Source of the DNA: Sorghum bicolor | Taxonomy: Eukaryota > Streptophyta > Magnoliopsida > Poales > Poaceae | Length of the DNA: 64,000 nt | NCBI RefSeq assembly: GCF_000003195.3 | Contig: NC_012873.2 | Location: 43,456,061-43,520,060, forward strand | Direction: 5' to 3' | Part shown: positions 36,594 through 48,508 of the stretch, in pieces | How the letters are laid out: the number at the start of each line of letters is the position of its first letter | Position numbering within the stretch: the stretch's first letter is position 1 | Position numbers and translations under genes: made by a program | The notes under the pieces: model-generated | What the model saw: the letters and a program-made list of their open reading frames with translations, nothing else | Databases searched by the model: none | What the model was told of the DNA's origin: nothing

Positions 36594-38496
36594 TGAAAGG
36601 TCCAAATGGTTAGAGGGGGGGTGAATAGCCTATTTAAAAATTCTACAAACTTCACTAAGCAAGTGAGTTAGTAAAACAAATGGCGAAGCAATTCTAGCAC
36701 TAGCTCAACTAAGATAATGCAAGCCACCTATACAAACTAGTACAAGGCTAAACACTAAAGCACAACAACAAGAGAACTAAGCTAAACAAGCTACACAACT
36801 AGCAAGGTAAGCAAGTATGTAAAGAGAGGAGAGTGATTGTTATACCGACATTGTAGATATGAGATATATCCAATCAATCACGTACACAATCACAAGAGAG
36901 ACCTCAGCAAGAGATGACACAATATTTTTTACCGAGGTTCACTTGCTTCCCAGAGCGCTACTACTCGTTGTGGCGATACACCCACTTGATGGATCACGAG
37001 CTAATTGGCAATCCAAAGCCAAACCCTCAGCGGGTGCCGCACATCCACTCACAAGATGGGGATCCTCCAAGCCACGAGCAATCCACTAGAGTAGCCAATT
37101 GCGATCTCCCGCGGGGAAGGCACAAGAACCCCTCACAAATCACTTGGTGAGCCTCGAAACAATCTCCAATCACGAGCTCAACACCACCGCTGCTCCAAGC
37201 CGTCTAGGGCGTCGGGAAACACCCAAGAGTAACAAGAAATCCGTAGCAAACTCAAGAAACAAGTGCCACTAAATGCAACTCTCAAAGCAATGCACTTGAA
37301 TCTCACTCAATCTCACTAGGATTAGCAATCAAGCAAGGAGATGACTGGAGGGAGTGTTCTCTAGCTCAAAGTATGCTTCAAGTAATCAAAATGTGCAAGA
37401 GAGAACCTCCCAAAGCCAGCCACCCTCAATTTATAAGCTCCTCAAAGAAACTAGCCGTTGGCCACTTTCACTGGGCTGAAATCGGGGGCACCGGACGCTA
37501 CTAAGTGATCACCGGACGCTCGACCTCCAGCGTCCGGTGCTCAGGGGAAGGCCACGAGTCCTCTTTGAAACCCGCATGTCAGATTCTAATGGTCACCTGC
37601 GGACCACCGGATGCTCTGCATGTCCACACCGGACGCGTCCGGTGCTCACCGGACTCATGCGCAGAGAGTCCCACAAACAGCAGGGTCACCGGACGCTAAG
37701 CACCGGTAGCGTCCGGTGCTCACCGGACCCATGCGCAGAGAGGGTCGCAAAACGCCCTCACACCGGACGCTAACCACCGGACGCTCTCAGAGTGCGTCCG
37801 GTGCTTAACCCTAGTAGGGTCAAGCACACCGGACGCTGAGGCCAGTGTCCGGTGCCTCCGCACTCAGCGTCCGGTGAGTGTTTCTCAGTGAGAAAACACT
37901 CCCGCGACTTCTCCAAATTTCCCACCGGCGCAATAGAAAATATACACTTATTTTTCTCAAAAGCGCCGAATCCTGCCTCGCAAGCTCGGCGGGAGGGAGA
38001 GAGGAACCCACACTCCTCTCAACCCTAGGAAAACCACCTCCTTTGCAAATGTGTTAACACCAACAGGTGTCCACCACCAAAGTGCAAGTGTGTTAGCTTT
38101 TCACAAACATTTTCACCAAAGGAGTTAAGTTAGCACTTTACTAGATCCTAATGCATATGCTCAAGATATGGACCTAGTAGCACTTGATTCGAGAGATGAC
38201 CGTGATTTCCCCTCTTGATAGTCGGCTATCTATCCTAAATCCGGTCAACCACTTCTCTACTCATCTTAGATCGGCAAAAGTAAAACCCTATGTTTATACC
38301 TTTGCCTTGATAACTTTGCTCCTCGTTTAACACCATGATCTTCACTTCATGCTTCATCCCTTTGTGATTATGTGGCCACCTTTTCATGCCACCAAGCATC
38401 TTCATCAAAAGTGTTGCTATGCCTATCTCAATTCACTTAAACAAAGGCATTAACAACTTGGTGTCATTAATTACCAAAACCAAACTTGGGCTTTCA
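36594..38496 (-). repeat. Element G 5' LTR (1903 bp)
   Basis: Minus-strand start TGAAAGCCCAAGTTTGG. A TATA-like TATAAA lies at 37430-37435. A GC-rich cluster of CACCGGACGC and its reverse complement fills 37484-37880. Confidence 0.92.
37484..37880. repeat. Cluster of ACCGGACGC direct and inverted repeats in element G LTR
   Basis: CACCGGACGC and GCGTCCGGTG alternate many times with irregular spacing, some back to back as CACCGGACGCGTCCGGTG (a perfect palindrome near 37628-37645). It lies upstream of or around the minus-strand core promoter and could be a transcription-factor array or a structured RNA. It is not a CRISPR array. Confidence 0.8.
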
Positions 38497-40155
38497 CATA
38501 TCCTAACCACCATCACTTCAGAATGGTAACCCAAGGCTCTTTACGGCGCGGGCCTAGGCAGTGCAGTCTGCAACTGATGATTAGTAATGCCAGATTGGCC
38601 TTCCTAACCATCCTTACTTATGATATGCAAAGCTGTGGCCCGGCGCTGGGTGAGTGCACAAGGATTACAATCTTAAGTAAAGGTACTTAGGTACGCCAAT
38701 CGATAGCTCAGTATGAAATAAGAATAACTCTGCAAGCACACAGAACTATCATTGTAGCTTTTCAACCCGTAAATGGGTGTCGCATTTATAATTCTCGTAG
38801 GAAGGCATTTATATCTAGCATGGTTATAACATGATTACTTATTAAAATGCATGGTAAGCATAGAGTAAATAGGGGTAAGATATGATATTTGGAGATAGTG
38901 GACACACATCTGGGTCATCCTCAAGGATAAAAGATAAAATAAAGAATAAAAGAATATAACTACTGAGCAGGCATGGTTCGTATATAACTGTGCTAAGAAC
39001 TCTTAGTAAGTCATCTAACTAGCATGTCTAGAGATAGGATCAGGTTTGAGATGATAGGGAGATCCCCATAGCTGGTCTGCCAGCAAATAGAGACTTTACA
39101 TGACTCCTACCGAATATCCGAACGTGGGGGAATACGAAGGATGACAGGGCTGTCACCACCCTGCCACCTACCCCTCTGCCCGTGGGATACCCTCATATCC
39201 ACTGTTCTCCGCATACCTGAACACCATGTTCATGTATTTGGGAACAACTCTTAACCCCCGCGGGCCCCAACCCTTCGGATTGACAGGCTAGGTTAAGAGC
39301 AACCGGAACGGCGCAGTGAACCATCATCTCATCCCTAATTCTACTTCTATTCATATAAGTTAGATGAACGATGAAGAACAGGGATGAATATATCAAGAAC
39401 ATAGCACAAGAACTAAGAACTAGTTCATATACGATGAACATGATATGGACATAACTATACTCTAGTTCATAAGCACAATTATATAAAGATAACAAGAACT
39501 TGCTCATGGAAGAAGACTGATTATGATTCATACCAAGAGGATCCTTTCTTCCTAGGAGACAAGCTCTCCTTGGTAGCTCTTGCCTTGCTCTACTACTAGT
39601 CTAATACTAAAGATACAAGTGAGAGGTGTGAGGAAGTGTAGACTACAAATGATGTGTGTTTCACAAATGAGTGGGAGCCATCTATTTATAGCCCAACTAG
39701 GACGGTTCGGGGGATCTAAATATGGTAGTAGGTGAAACCGTCCTCTGCATGGCGGCATGCAACCGCCAAAGAAAGGTGGGGCCGGTTTGCCGCCACCAAG
39801 GTTGCGCCCGCAACCAGGTGCGCCCGCAACTTGGTGGGCCCCACCGGGCCACCGCCTTCGCGTGGCTTGCTCCCTGCTGGACCTCCTTTGCTGCTTCGGT
39901 TACGAATGGGTCCAGTTCGATGTTGAAGGTGGGCTTCTTATTTATTTTTGATTGCGCACTTGTGAATTCGTCTTTTGCGCTTTCTTTATTTTATTGTTTT
40001 CTTCCACTTGTCACATTATAAATCGTGCAAAATAAAATACCATGGTACAAGTGGAACTATGTCAGTAGCAAAAGCATATGTGATTTAAATATGTTTATTC
40101 CTCTTCTTTTTAGTCTAAGTTGGCAGTATAAAATCCTCCATAGTGACTGCCAACA

Positions 40156-40169
40156 AGACCCCCAAGCTT
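40156..40169 (-). other. Element F polypurine tract
   Basis: Minus strand AAGCTTGGGGGTCT immediately precedes the 3' LTR. Confidence 0.85.
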
Positions 40170-41676
40170 AACCTTTGCTTGTCCCGAGCAAATAATTAAG
40201 TATGGTTGTTGATCAGGAGTTGCTACTATGCCGATATAATTCAAGAGTGTCATGCCTATAACAAAGCATTCATTTGCAATTTAAATAAGTTGGCATACTA
40301 TCCACTCTTTACCTTAATTTCCCATGGGGCTTTTAGCTTTTCCAAATTCTTGGGTGGTTACAAGATAGAACAGTTGTAACAGACTCACCAATCATTCATC
40401 TTTTGATAGACTATCAATCCGGAGGTTTTTTATAAGTTTTGCAAAATAAATGAGTTCCTCGAATGATTTTCTCAATCGCTCAATGTGTATGAAATCCTTA
40501 CCAAAGGCATTATGTGATTGCCTTTAAACCTTACAACTAAGGCTGAGAGTGGAGTTTTGGGCAGGTCTAAAGGTGGGCGTACTTACAGCACTTGTATTGC
40601 TGAGTCAAAGCCCGGACCATGAGGAGATACAAATCATACACCTTGATTGAGATGTGCAAGTGTGTGGAGTATGAGGAATTGGTGGAAATCCTAATTCTAA
40701 ATATTTTTGGTCACTCCTTTGCATCATGACTCTATTTTATTTGGAGGATAAGAGAGAGAGGAAGAGGAAAACATATGGGCTCTATCTCTTAATATTTTTT
40801 TCATGACGGGGACTTTTGATTTTTTCTTTCTTTCCCGTCTATGCCTTTTTGGCTTTTCCCTTTGGCTATTTTTTTAACTATAGCCTATATGTCTTGATGA
40901 ATGGAATCAGAGAAATTTAAAGAGATGTCATGAGGACAAAAAGTAAGGAGTGAATTTGGGGATGCGCAAATCTCAGGATGAGAGTTTGGCATTTTTATCT
41001 GGTGGAAAACTAAGGCACAACTCTTAGGATAAGAGTTGGCAAAAAATTTTGGTGGATGGAAGGGTGCATGTTGTGCGCGACTTCTCAGTGTAAGAGTCGG
41101 CTTTGTTTGGTGGGTGTAAGTGAATCTCAATCATGGGTGCATGACCATAATCTCACTCTAGGATCTCAGAGATTTAACCTGACTCAAAGTTCCGCAAGCC
41201 GCATATGACTAAAGGTTTTAAGAACTGAGTAACAAGTCATCTGGCCTTGGTAGGTATTTCATAATCATTGAGGAACCCTTTGTTTTAAATTTTTGAAAAG
41301 AATACTCCGGATGTCAAGTTTCTCTTAAGACAAAGTCATATCAAAATCTATTTGTACCATATCATGTCTCACAACAACTTAGAAAAGGATCATGCATTCG
41401 CAACCCACAAGATTTCAAGTTTTCAAAATAGGACATTTTTAGCCAACAAACTTAAATCTTGATGAAGACTAAGTTATAACTTAGACACTAAAGAATTATA
41501 GACAGAGCAACTATTCATCATTTCAGCAGAAGAGCAACTAGCATATTAAAACACATATGAGAGAGGAATTTTTTTATATATATAAAGAAAAGAGTGCTGA
41601 AAATTAAATACTAAAATTGAAGTGCAAGAAAATAAGATACATGTTACCTCTGTGGGGGTTCTCCCCCAAGCTAGCT
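40170..41676 (-). other. Element F 3' non-coding region
   Basis: About 1.5 kb without a supported gene, related in style to the 3' regions of C and H (several short shared phrases in reverse complement, such as the GGTCCAGCA/TTGGAGATAGAACAG surroundings). A polypurine hairpin (minus strand AGCTTGGGGGAGAACCCCCAC) lies at 41652-41673. Confidence 0.55.
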
Positions 41677-41881
41677 TATTGTTGTGGTCCCTGGAAAAAT
41701 CCAGTAGACCGTAGCAATGCCAACTGCTCCTCGTGCCGTCGACGGTTTGCGTCCTCCAGGTCCACGAAGCTCTGTTGGGTCTGCTGATGCCACTAGGTGG
41801 AAGTCTGGATGTGGGCATTCAGCGTACCCTGGATCTGTCTTTGCTGGAGCTCCAGTCCACCCATGCGAGTGTTGAGGGAGT

Positions 41882-43535
41882 TGTTGACGGTCCTTAAGTA
41901 TCAAATTTAATTATCAAATAAACAAAGAAAAGGGTCCAAATGAAATCAACATCTAGACTTAGGGTTTTATCTGATAGAATTCCACGAGTTTTGGTGTTTG
42001 TCTATTTCTGCAGGGGGTTATCAGGAAATACGGAAGAAAGGCCCACACGTCGGGATTACATAGAGATATTAACGTACCGCGCAATTATCTTACATCTAGA
42101 AGACTCCAGAAGCCACGAGACTGAAGCGGAGGCGAAACGGGGCCAGAGGCAGGGCGCCCGCCCTGTTCCCCTGGGCGCCCGCCCACCTCTGGAGTCCAAT
42201 CAGGACTCTACTTCGTGGGAGATATCCACCGACCTAAAGGATGAATCGAAACCATACAATCTATGTCGGTTTGATCCAACGGCCCATATTCACTTGAAGG
42301 GACTATAAAACCAGACCCCCTGGCCCCTAGAGGAGAAGAGCCTCTCAACCCTAATTCATTGTTCTTCAAGGGAGAAGAAGCCTCTGATCAAGATGAGAGC
42401 CACCACATCAATTAGATATCTAGATTAGCATAGCTACATAGGATTAGAACTAGAAGGAGTCAATCTTCGATTGGTTTCCGGATCTGTCAAGAGGATTCTT
42501 GGTAATTCTCTAATTGTTCTTCTAATTGCTTTCTAATTATCTTTGTTCTTCAGTATTATGAATATGACTTTGTTCTACTTCAATATATTGCTTATGACTT
42601 TGCTCTACTTGCTTATATTCAAGATTATATTGTTCTTAGTTTATCATAGTTATGTACTTGGCTTAGTTAGATTGGATCTATATACATGCTTAGGATCGTA
42701 TAGCATTTATCCATCGGATCCATGGGCAAATGATAGATATTGTGTAGGCGTGGTGCTTATATCGTATTTATCTGCGATTGTACCCAATATGCCAGATCGT
42801 GGGGTAGTTCGTGATAGTGACAGCTTCATTGATTCTTATATAGTCCCCCTCTCGTGTATTGGGCTGGCAGAGCAATATTATTACAGGGGAGTGATTGCTA
42901 TGTTTCTCATTTACCTTGCTAATATCACTATGCATGGGCGTAGTCTTGTCTCACAATGATTGCTAAGTATGCTTGCACTAATTATGATATGCTAGACTAT
43001 ATAGTTGAGAATAACTTAGGGAATATTCTTGTAGTTCGTTCTAATACCATGCTAATGACTTTCTAGAGTATCTAATTGAGGTGCTTATCATATTTATTAT
43101 GTGGCTAGATCAGACTAATTATCTTTGTCACTATTCATTATTTCATATATCTTTTATATGACACTTATCCCTGTATGAAGAGTTAGATAAATGTTCTCAA
43201 TTATACATGCAATGATAGATGCTCAATCTCATATTCTATTGTGTAATCAATAGTGATGATTACTAATCCCTTCCCAGTGGTGAAAATATTAATAACAAAA
43301 CCTGGAATACTTCCCGGTTAAAATGCTACATCGGTATTAATCTGTGCGCTTGCAGATCCCATTCATTATTTATTTAGAAGAGCAATTGCATATTTCAATA
43401 CCGCGTCTCTTATATCATGCTGGGGATGACAACTTGGCTTAAGTGGTGTGAGGGATAGGTTTGGCATTTTTGGCACCGTTACTAGATTTAGAGAACTTAG
43501 TCTACTTTTGGTAATGATGTTAAGAATACCCAACA
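41882..43535 (+). repeat. Element H 5' LTR
   Basis: Begins TGTTGACGG and ends ACCCAACA. The TATA box TATAAAA is at 42304-42310. Near its 3' end (43463-43483) it contains a sequence resembling the element's own leader and primer site. An open frame at 42543-42959 is repeated in the other LTR and looks like chance. Confidence 0.95.
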
Positions 43536-43543
43536 AGCATTTT

Positions 43544-43560
43544 TGGCGCCGTTGCCGGGA
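43544..43560 (+). other. Element H primer binding site
   Basis: TGGCGCCGTTGCCGGGA, 8 bp after the LTR, is an Asp-tRNA-type site as in C and F. Confidence 0.88.
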
Positions 43561-43695
43561 AAGGTTGATTACTAATCAAGAATGGAATAAAAGATTTTGA
43601 GTTATCATTTGCATCACTAATATGATTGAGCTTATCTATTCTCTCATACATTCTTACCCCGATATTTTTCTATTTTATCTTATGCAGGGGAATGT

Positions 43696-44871
43696 ATGAA
43701 TAGAAGACATCTTCCAAGAAATTTTGTTGATAATCCCGAAGCATTAGTCAAGAAGACGAGAGCCAAGCTCAAGAAGAGATCATCAACACTTCAGCAAGAA
43801 GCTTCATCCAATCAAGAAGATCACCGGAACTTGTCTTCAGAGTTCGAGGCCATGGCGAACAAATCAATCCGTGAGTTCTCAGCTCCCACTACGGACAACA
43901 TCCGCACTGGACCTGCTGGAGAGATCGACGGCAACTTTGAGCTCAAGCCTGGACTTATCAACATGGTGAAATCCAACCAGTTCTGTGGGAAGGCACACGA
44001 AGATGCTAGTGCTCATCTATAACACTTCCTGGAAATTTGCAACACATTTACCATATCAGGAGTTTCCAAAGATGCTATACTACTTCACCTCTTCCCATTC
44101 TCACTGTTAGGAAGAGTGAAGCAGTGGTTCTATGCTACAAAGGAGAAGAATACTACATGGGCACTCTGCTCAACAAACTTCCTGGCTAAGTTCTTTCCCA
44201 TGGGCAAGACCAATGCTCTCCATGGGAAGATTACAAGTTTTCAGCAACAAAATGATGAATCTGTTCCAGAAGCATGGGAGCGCTTTCAAGACTACATCCT
44301 AGAATGTCCCCATTATGGAATGGAGAGTTGGCTATTGATGCAGACGTTTTATCATGGGCTCGGCAACAGTGCCCGAGAGACCATGGATGCTGCAGCTGGA
44401 GGAGCATTCTTATCACTTACTATACCACAAGCCACAGCTCTTGTGGAGAAGATGGCGTCCAATCAAAGCTGGAATGAAGAGAGGACCCAGACATGCAAGA
44501 GAGGTGGAGGTATGTATCAGCTGAAGGAGGTAGATATGCTATCTGCAAAGGTAGACCTTCTCATGAAGAAGCTCGATGATAGAGCCGGAGATAAGAAAGA
44601 AGTTATGCACATCTACGACTCTCACATGACTTGTGAGGAGTGTGGAGACACTGGACACTCAGACAATCACTGCCCTGAGATGCTTGAGGATGTGAACAAC
44701 ATCAACAATAACAACAACTACTACTACAACCGTCCTCAACAAAATCAAGGTTGGAATCAACAGAGGCCTAACTACTCAGGTAATTATCAAGGTAACAATT
44801 CTTACAACAATAATAATAATTTTCCACCTTTGAGAGAGTTAGTGTCTAATCAAGGAAAGCTACCTATCTAA
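43696..44871 (+). pseudogene. Element H Gag
   Basis: The ATG at 43696 opens MNRRHLPRNFVDNPEALVKK. The capsid region has FELKPGLINMVKSNQFCG, LFPFSLLGRVKQWFY, FLAKFFPMGKT and ESVPEAWERFQDYI. A CCHC knuckle CEECGDTGHSDNHC sits near 44632-44673, followed by an Asn/Gln/Tyr-rich tail. One TAA at 44020-44022 replaces Gln in AHLQHF. The frame closes at 44871 by a small frameshift near 44860, after which the same protein continues in another frame toward the protease. It is homologous to the intact Gag of F. Confidence 0.9.
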
Positions 44872-44875
44872 GAAA

Positions 44876-46336
44876 TTGGCATCTAATGATAAAATGCTAG
44901 AAAATATAAATAATAGAATGGATAATTTCTCTACTGCCATCAAGAATCAAATTAGCTTTAATAAAATGATTGAATCTCAGTTAAATCAAATAGCTGCTGC
45001 TATTCCTACTACTAACCCTGGTATACCATCACAACTGGAAGGATTAGAATATGCAAATCTTGTAGACATGTTTGATGCAGGTAATTGGAGTAACCCCGTC
45101 ACTGAATTCTCTACTGACCTTCTGCCGGTCAAGAGAGGCGATCCAGGACGCCCCGTCATCCCGATCTCCATCGGCATGGTGGACGTTCCAGAAGCACTCT
45201 GTGACTTTGGCTCCAGCGTCAACATTATACCCAGGGTACTCTATGAGAAATTCTTTACATATCCTTTATTAGAGACAACCATGTGTTTGCAGTTTGCAGA
45301 TCAGACGATAACTTTTCCAAAGGGAATATTGAAGAATCTTTGCGTCCGAGTTGGTACCTTGTATGCCCTAGCAGACTTCGTAGTGGTAGAGACCGGTAAT
45401 GGTGATAGAGCACCCATCATCTTAGGGAGGCCATTCTTGAACACCACGCGAGCTATCATCTACGCCAGTGCTGCCAAGATCAGTTTCTACATCAAAGGGA
45501 GGAAGGAGACATTTTTCTTCAAGAACCAGACTACACAAATTCCAGATCAATCAAGACGTGAATCAAGGAAGAGAACTAACAGGAGGAACAGGAACAAGCA
45601 AGTGTGGACCGAGTCAGCTAAGATGGTCACTGCAGTTCATAGAGGCCAAGATCAACAACTTAAGTCACCGTTTTTGACCAAGAAGGACGACCCAGGAATG
45701 CCAAGCATCTACTGCTCCATAAATGGATACAAATTCTACAAGACGTTTTGCGACACCGGATCGAGCGTCAACATAATGGCCGCAGTCACCTATCGACTCT
45801 TGTTTGGAACCATGCCCCTAAAACCAACATACATTCAGCTCCAGATGGCAGATCAGACATTTCGAGAAGTTAAAGGAACAGTATCTGATGTCCCAGTCAA
45901 AATAGACGATCATTTTGTCTACACAGACTTTCAGGTTATTAACATGGGAGAAGACGAGTACGATCCACCCATCATCCTTGGAAGACCGTTCCTCAGCACT
46001 GTTAAAGCAATTATCTATATTGGAACTGGAGAAGTCCATATGCACTTCCCCTCAGAGAAGGTACGTCGTTATTTTACTGACCCTAACTATATAGTTGAAG
46101 AATCTAAGCAGGTAAGAAAACGACGCAACCGCAACCAGAGGAGGCAGATCATCAGGGACGGATGGGCAGACTATGAAGGAGAAGTTGTAAGGTCAGAAGA
46201 TGTAGAGTTTAAACAGAAATATCCAGAGGAGACTGAAGCACCGAGTCAGGTATGGAAAGAGAAGATAACTATACATGAAGAGGAAGCGCCGCCAGAAGTA
46301 CCGACTCCACCACCCAACGAATCCCAGGACAATTAA
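44876..46336 (+). CDS. Element H tandem retropepsin-like protein (two protease domains)
   Basis: This open frame of 486 codons is the continuation of Gag after a frameshift. Residues 1-75 are the Gag tail. Domain 1 (about 90-205) has ALCDFGSSVNIIPRVLYEK with Asp110 in a DFG context and PIILGRPFLNT at 180-190. A basic arm rich in Arg and Asn follows (228-242). Domain 2 (about 275-395) has FCDTGSSVNIMAAVTYRLL with Asp293 and PIILGRPFLST at 365-375, followed by another basic arm (413-424). The Asp-to-ILGR spacing is 72 and 74 residues. Retropepsins normally work as homodimers of one domain, so two domains in one chain could fold as a single-chain protease. That is inference. The frame ends at TAA with no RT after it. 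Confidence 0.85.
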   Translation: MASNDKMLENINNRMDNFSTAIKNQISFNKMIESQLNQIAAAIPTTNPGIPSQLEGLEYANLVDMFDAGNWSNPVTEFSTDLLPVKRGDPGRPVIPISIGMVDVPEALCDFGSSVNIIPRVLYEKFFTYPLLETTMCLQFADQTITFPKGILKNLCVRVGTLYALADFVVVETGNGDRAPIILGRPFLNTTRAIIYASAAKISFYIKGRKETFFFKNQTTQIPDQSRRESRKRTNRRNRNKQVWTESAKMVTAVHRGQDQQLKSPFLTKKDDPGMPSIYCSINGYKFYKTFCDTGSSVNIMAAVTYRLLFGTMPLKPTYIQLQMADQTFREVKGTVSDVPVKIDDHFVYTDFQVINMGEDEYDPPIILGRPFLSTVKAIIYIGTGEVHMHFPSEKVRRYFTDPNYIVEESKQVRKRRNRNQRRQIIRDGWADYEGEVVRSEDVEFKQKYPEETEAPSQVWKEKITIHEEEAPPEVPTPPPNESQDN

Positions 46337-48493
46337 GGAAAGAGGAGAGTCCCGTTCGGAGGACTTAAAAACACCGAATGCCTTGCCAAGAGGTAAACTT
46401 GGTAGTTATCGTTTCCCTTTCAATTATTTCAAGTAGTTTACTTAGTTAATCATATTCGTGCTATCCTAAAAAGAAAATAAAAATATGAAAAATAGTAAGC
46501 CCCATGTGAGTATACGAGTGGCATAAAACCCATAAGGACATTCACTGTGGTGGCATAAAAATGAAATAAAAAAATTTCTTTTCTGCTTTATAAAACAAAA
46601 AATATAAAAATAGGGAGTAATAATTATTAAGGAGTCTCAACATGATAAAGGCTAGATATTTATGCTAACACTTAATCAGTTCCATAAGCTTTGTTGTCTA
46701 TTTGAGCTCCACAGAATTTAAGAATCAAGAAGACTAGCAGACGGAGGACATTCTAATCGCTGTCAGAATGCTGCTGACTTTCAAATACACCTCTGCCGCG
46801 TGCTAGCTACATCAAGAGGAATTACGTCAAAATTCAGCTTGGGGGAGAGCACCCCCATTTATCTCGATAAGTATTTCTATCTATCTTTACAATTATATTA
46901 TTTTAGAATATAAATATACATAACTATAAAAAACCAAAAAAGATTTCGTGCTTATATATATATCTTTTGCTTAGTGTGTTTAATAAATAAATAAAGTGGC
47001 TATGCTAATATGTATCTAAATAAAACTCAAGCATGGATATGATGAATAGTTGCTCTGCCTAATTTGCACATTTTAAGTTCTCTCTCAAGTTTAGATATAA
47101 CTGTTATAATTTAAAGCTTGCTCTAGACCTAAACTTGTGGGATGAAAACTTGATCTGAAGTCTAAGTTGTTAACGGATACGATATAGGAAGGTTGAGCTG
47201 CTGTTTATCTGTTTCTAGAGATGCTAGAATTCTGGCGAATTTTATCTTTGAAAATCTTTAAAATGTTGCATGATGAGTTCCTGTATGATGAGAGTTTTAA
47301 ATTCCTACCACAGCCATATATACATGCTTGCTAGACTTTGAACCACACATTTACTATTTACTGCTTATGAGCATTGAGTGTGGTCAAGCTATGTAGACCC
47401 TTAGGAGCTTGTCATGTGGTTAAATCAAGATTTCACTTGCACGTTCACTCAGATATGCTACTTCTACTCCGGAAGTACCATCCACATATATCCATCCATT
47501 TCCATCTCCAGAATCATCCAAAAATATTCTACTCCTAATCCGGGAGAGAATAGCCAAAAATATTTCTGTTTTCCCTTGTGAAATAAATGCTCAAGTTGTC
47601 TTGTTACTACCCCTTGCTATCTTATCTCATGAGATGAGTGCTCTAAAAAAAAGAAGAAAAAAAAGAGATACGAGGAAATAAAAAGGGGCAAGTGCTTGGA
47701 ACCTCGAAAGAAGAGAAAAAGTGAGACGAGAGGTAAAAATGGACAAGTGTCCGACAGTAGAATTAGGGGTACAAGATACCCACCTGAGAGAAAAGAAAAG
47801 AATATAGAGCATCTCATTCTCCTCATAAAATTTCAAAAAGCAAGGAAGGTATGTATCCCCTCAAAGAGCAAAAGTAGAATTAGACTTCCACCATTGTTAT
47901 CACCATCATCACCATACACCATTCATTCGCCACACATGCACATCTTGATTTGACTTATTGATTTGTTTCTTTGGATCCATGGTTTGACTATGCAATAAAT
48001 GTCTTGTAAGTATGTATATTTTATCTCCCACCTATGAGCTCCAGATATTAAAGCCTTATTAGAGTAGGGTGAGAGAGAAGGCAATGTCACTATGCCTTAT
48101 ACTACAAATACTACATATCTTGAGAGAAGGCATATACCATCACTGCCTTGGTAAGGATCCAGAAATGCCACAAAAGAGAGATTTAAGAGAATCATACAAG
48201 GAATCTCTGAGTTTTATTTGAAAATCTGCAAAAACACCAGAGCTATAGCTGATCAAGAATAAGAGACATGGCACTTGACTAGACTGTTCTATCTTTTAAC
48301 TACTCAAGACAGAAGTGACGGTTACAAGTCCCATGGTGAAGGTAAAGTAAGTAAGTTTTAAGTTTTGACAGTTTACTCTAACTCAGGGATGAGATCTTAT
48401 TTAAAAAGCATGTGTACCGTCAATTTTTAAAGATATTGCAACAACTTATGATCCATAGCTAAGTCTATCCTTGCTCAGGGACGAGCAAGAGGT
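46337..48493 (+). other. Element H long 3' non-coding region
   Basis: 2.2 kb, strongly similar to 18694-20755 of C with small indels. A polypurine hairpin TTGGGGGAGAGCACCCCCA lies near 46839-46857. There is no supported gene. Confidence 0.7.
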
Positions 48494-48508
48494 AAGCTTG
48501 GGGGAGTT
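48494..48508 (+). other. Element H polypurine tract
   Basis: AAGCTTGGGGGAGTT abuts the 3' LTR. Confidence 0.88.

Larger units (their letters stand above)
35366..38496 (-). mobile_element. Element G: gag-only Sirevirus-like copia derivative
   Basis: It is bounded by TGAAAGG and CTTTCA with perfect TSD CATAT (35361-35365, 38497-38501). Minus-strand order: complete 5' LTR (36594-38496), Met-tRNA-type primer site, gag, then only the last roughly 148 bp of the 3' LTR (35366-35512). All of pol and most of the 3' LTR are missing. The intact target duplication shows that both outer ends are original, so the loss was internal. Confidence 0.92.
35284..40155 (-). repeat. Element F 3' LTR (interrupted by G)
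   Basis: 35284-35365 plus 38502-40155 align to the right LTR. On the minus strand it has a TATA box (CTATAAATAGA, 39681-39691) and, about 115 bp upstream of it, a GC-rich module with two GCGGGCGCA-type repeats (39800-39850). No gene. Confidence 0.93.

Noticed and set aside
37484..37880. CRISPR-like repeat array
   Set aside because: Spacing is irregular, units are in both orientations and spacers are part of an LTR. The window is a plant genome.
39193..40021. Frames near 39193-39531 and 39722-40021, repeated at 54429-54866 and 55117-55406
   Set aside because: They are LTR sequence of element F and occur in both LTRs. No domain is recognisable.
42543..42959. 138-codon hydrophobic frame, repeated at 49165-49581
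   Set aside because: It is LTR sequence of element H, so the repeat is just the LTR pair. It starts in the transcript leader and has no known similarity.
47617..47953. Frames on both strands rich in Phe or Lys/Arg
   Set aside because: They come from a purine-rich stretch in the non-coding 3' region of element H, and the corresponding region of C does not keep the frame.
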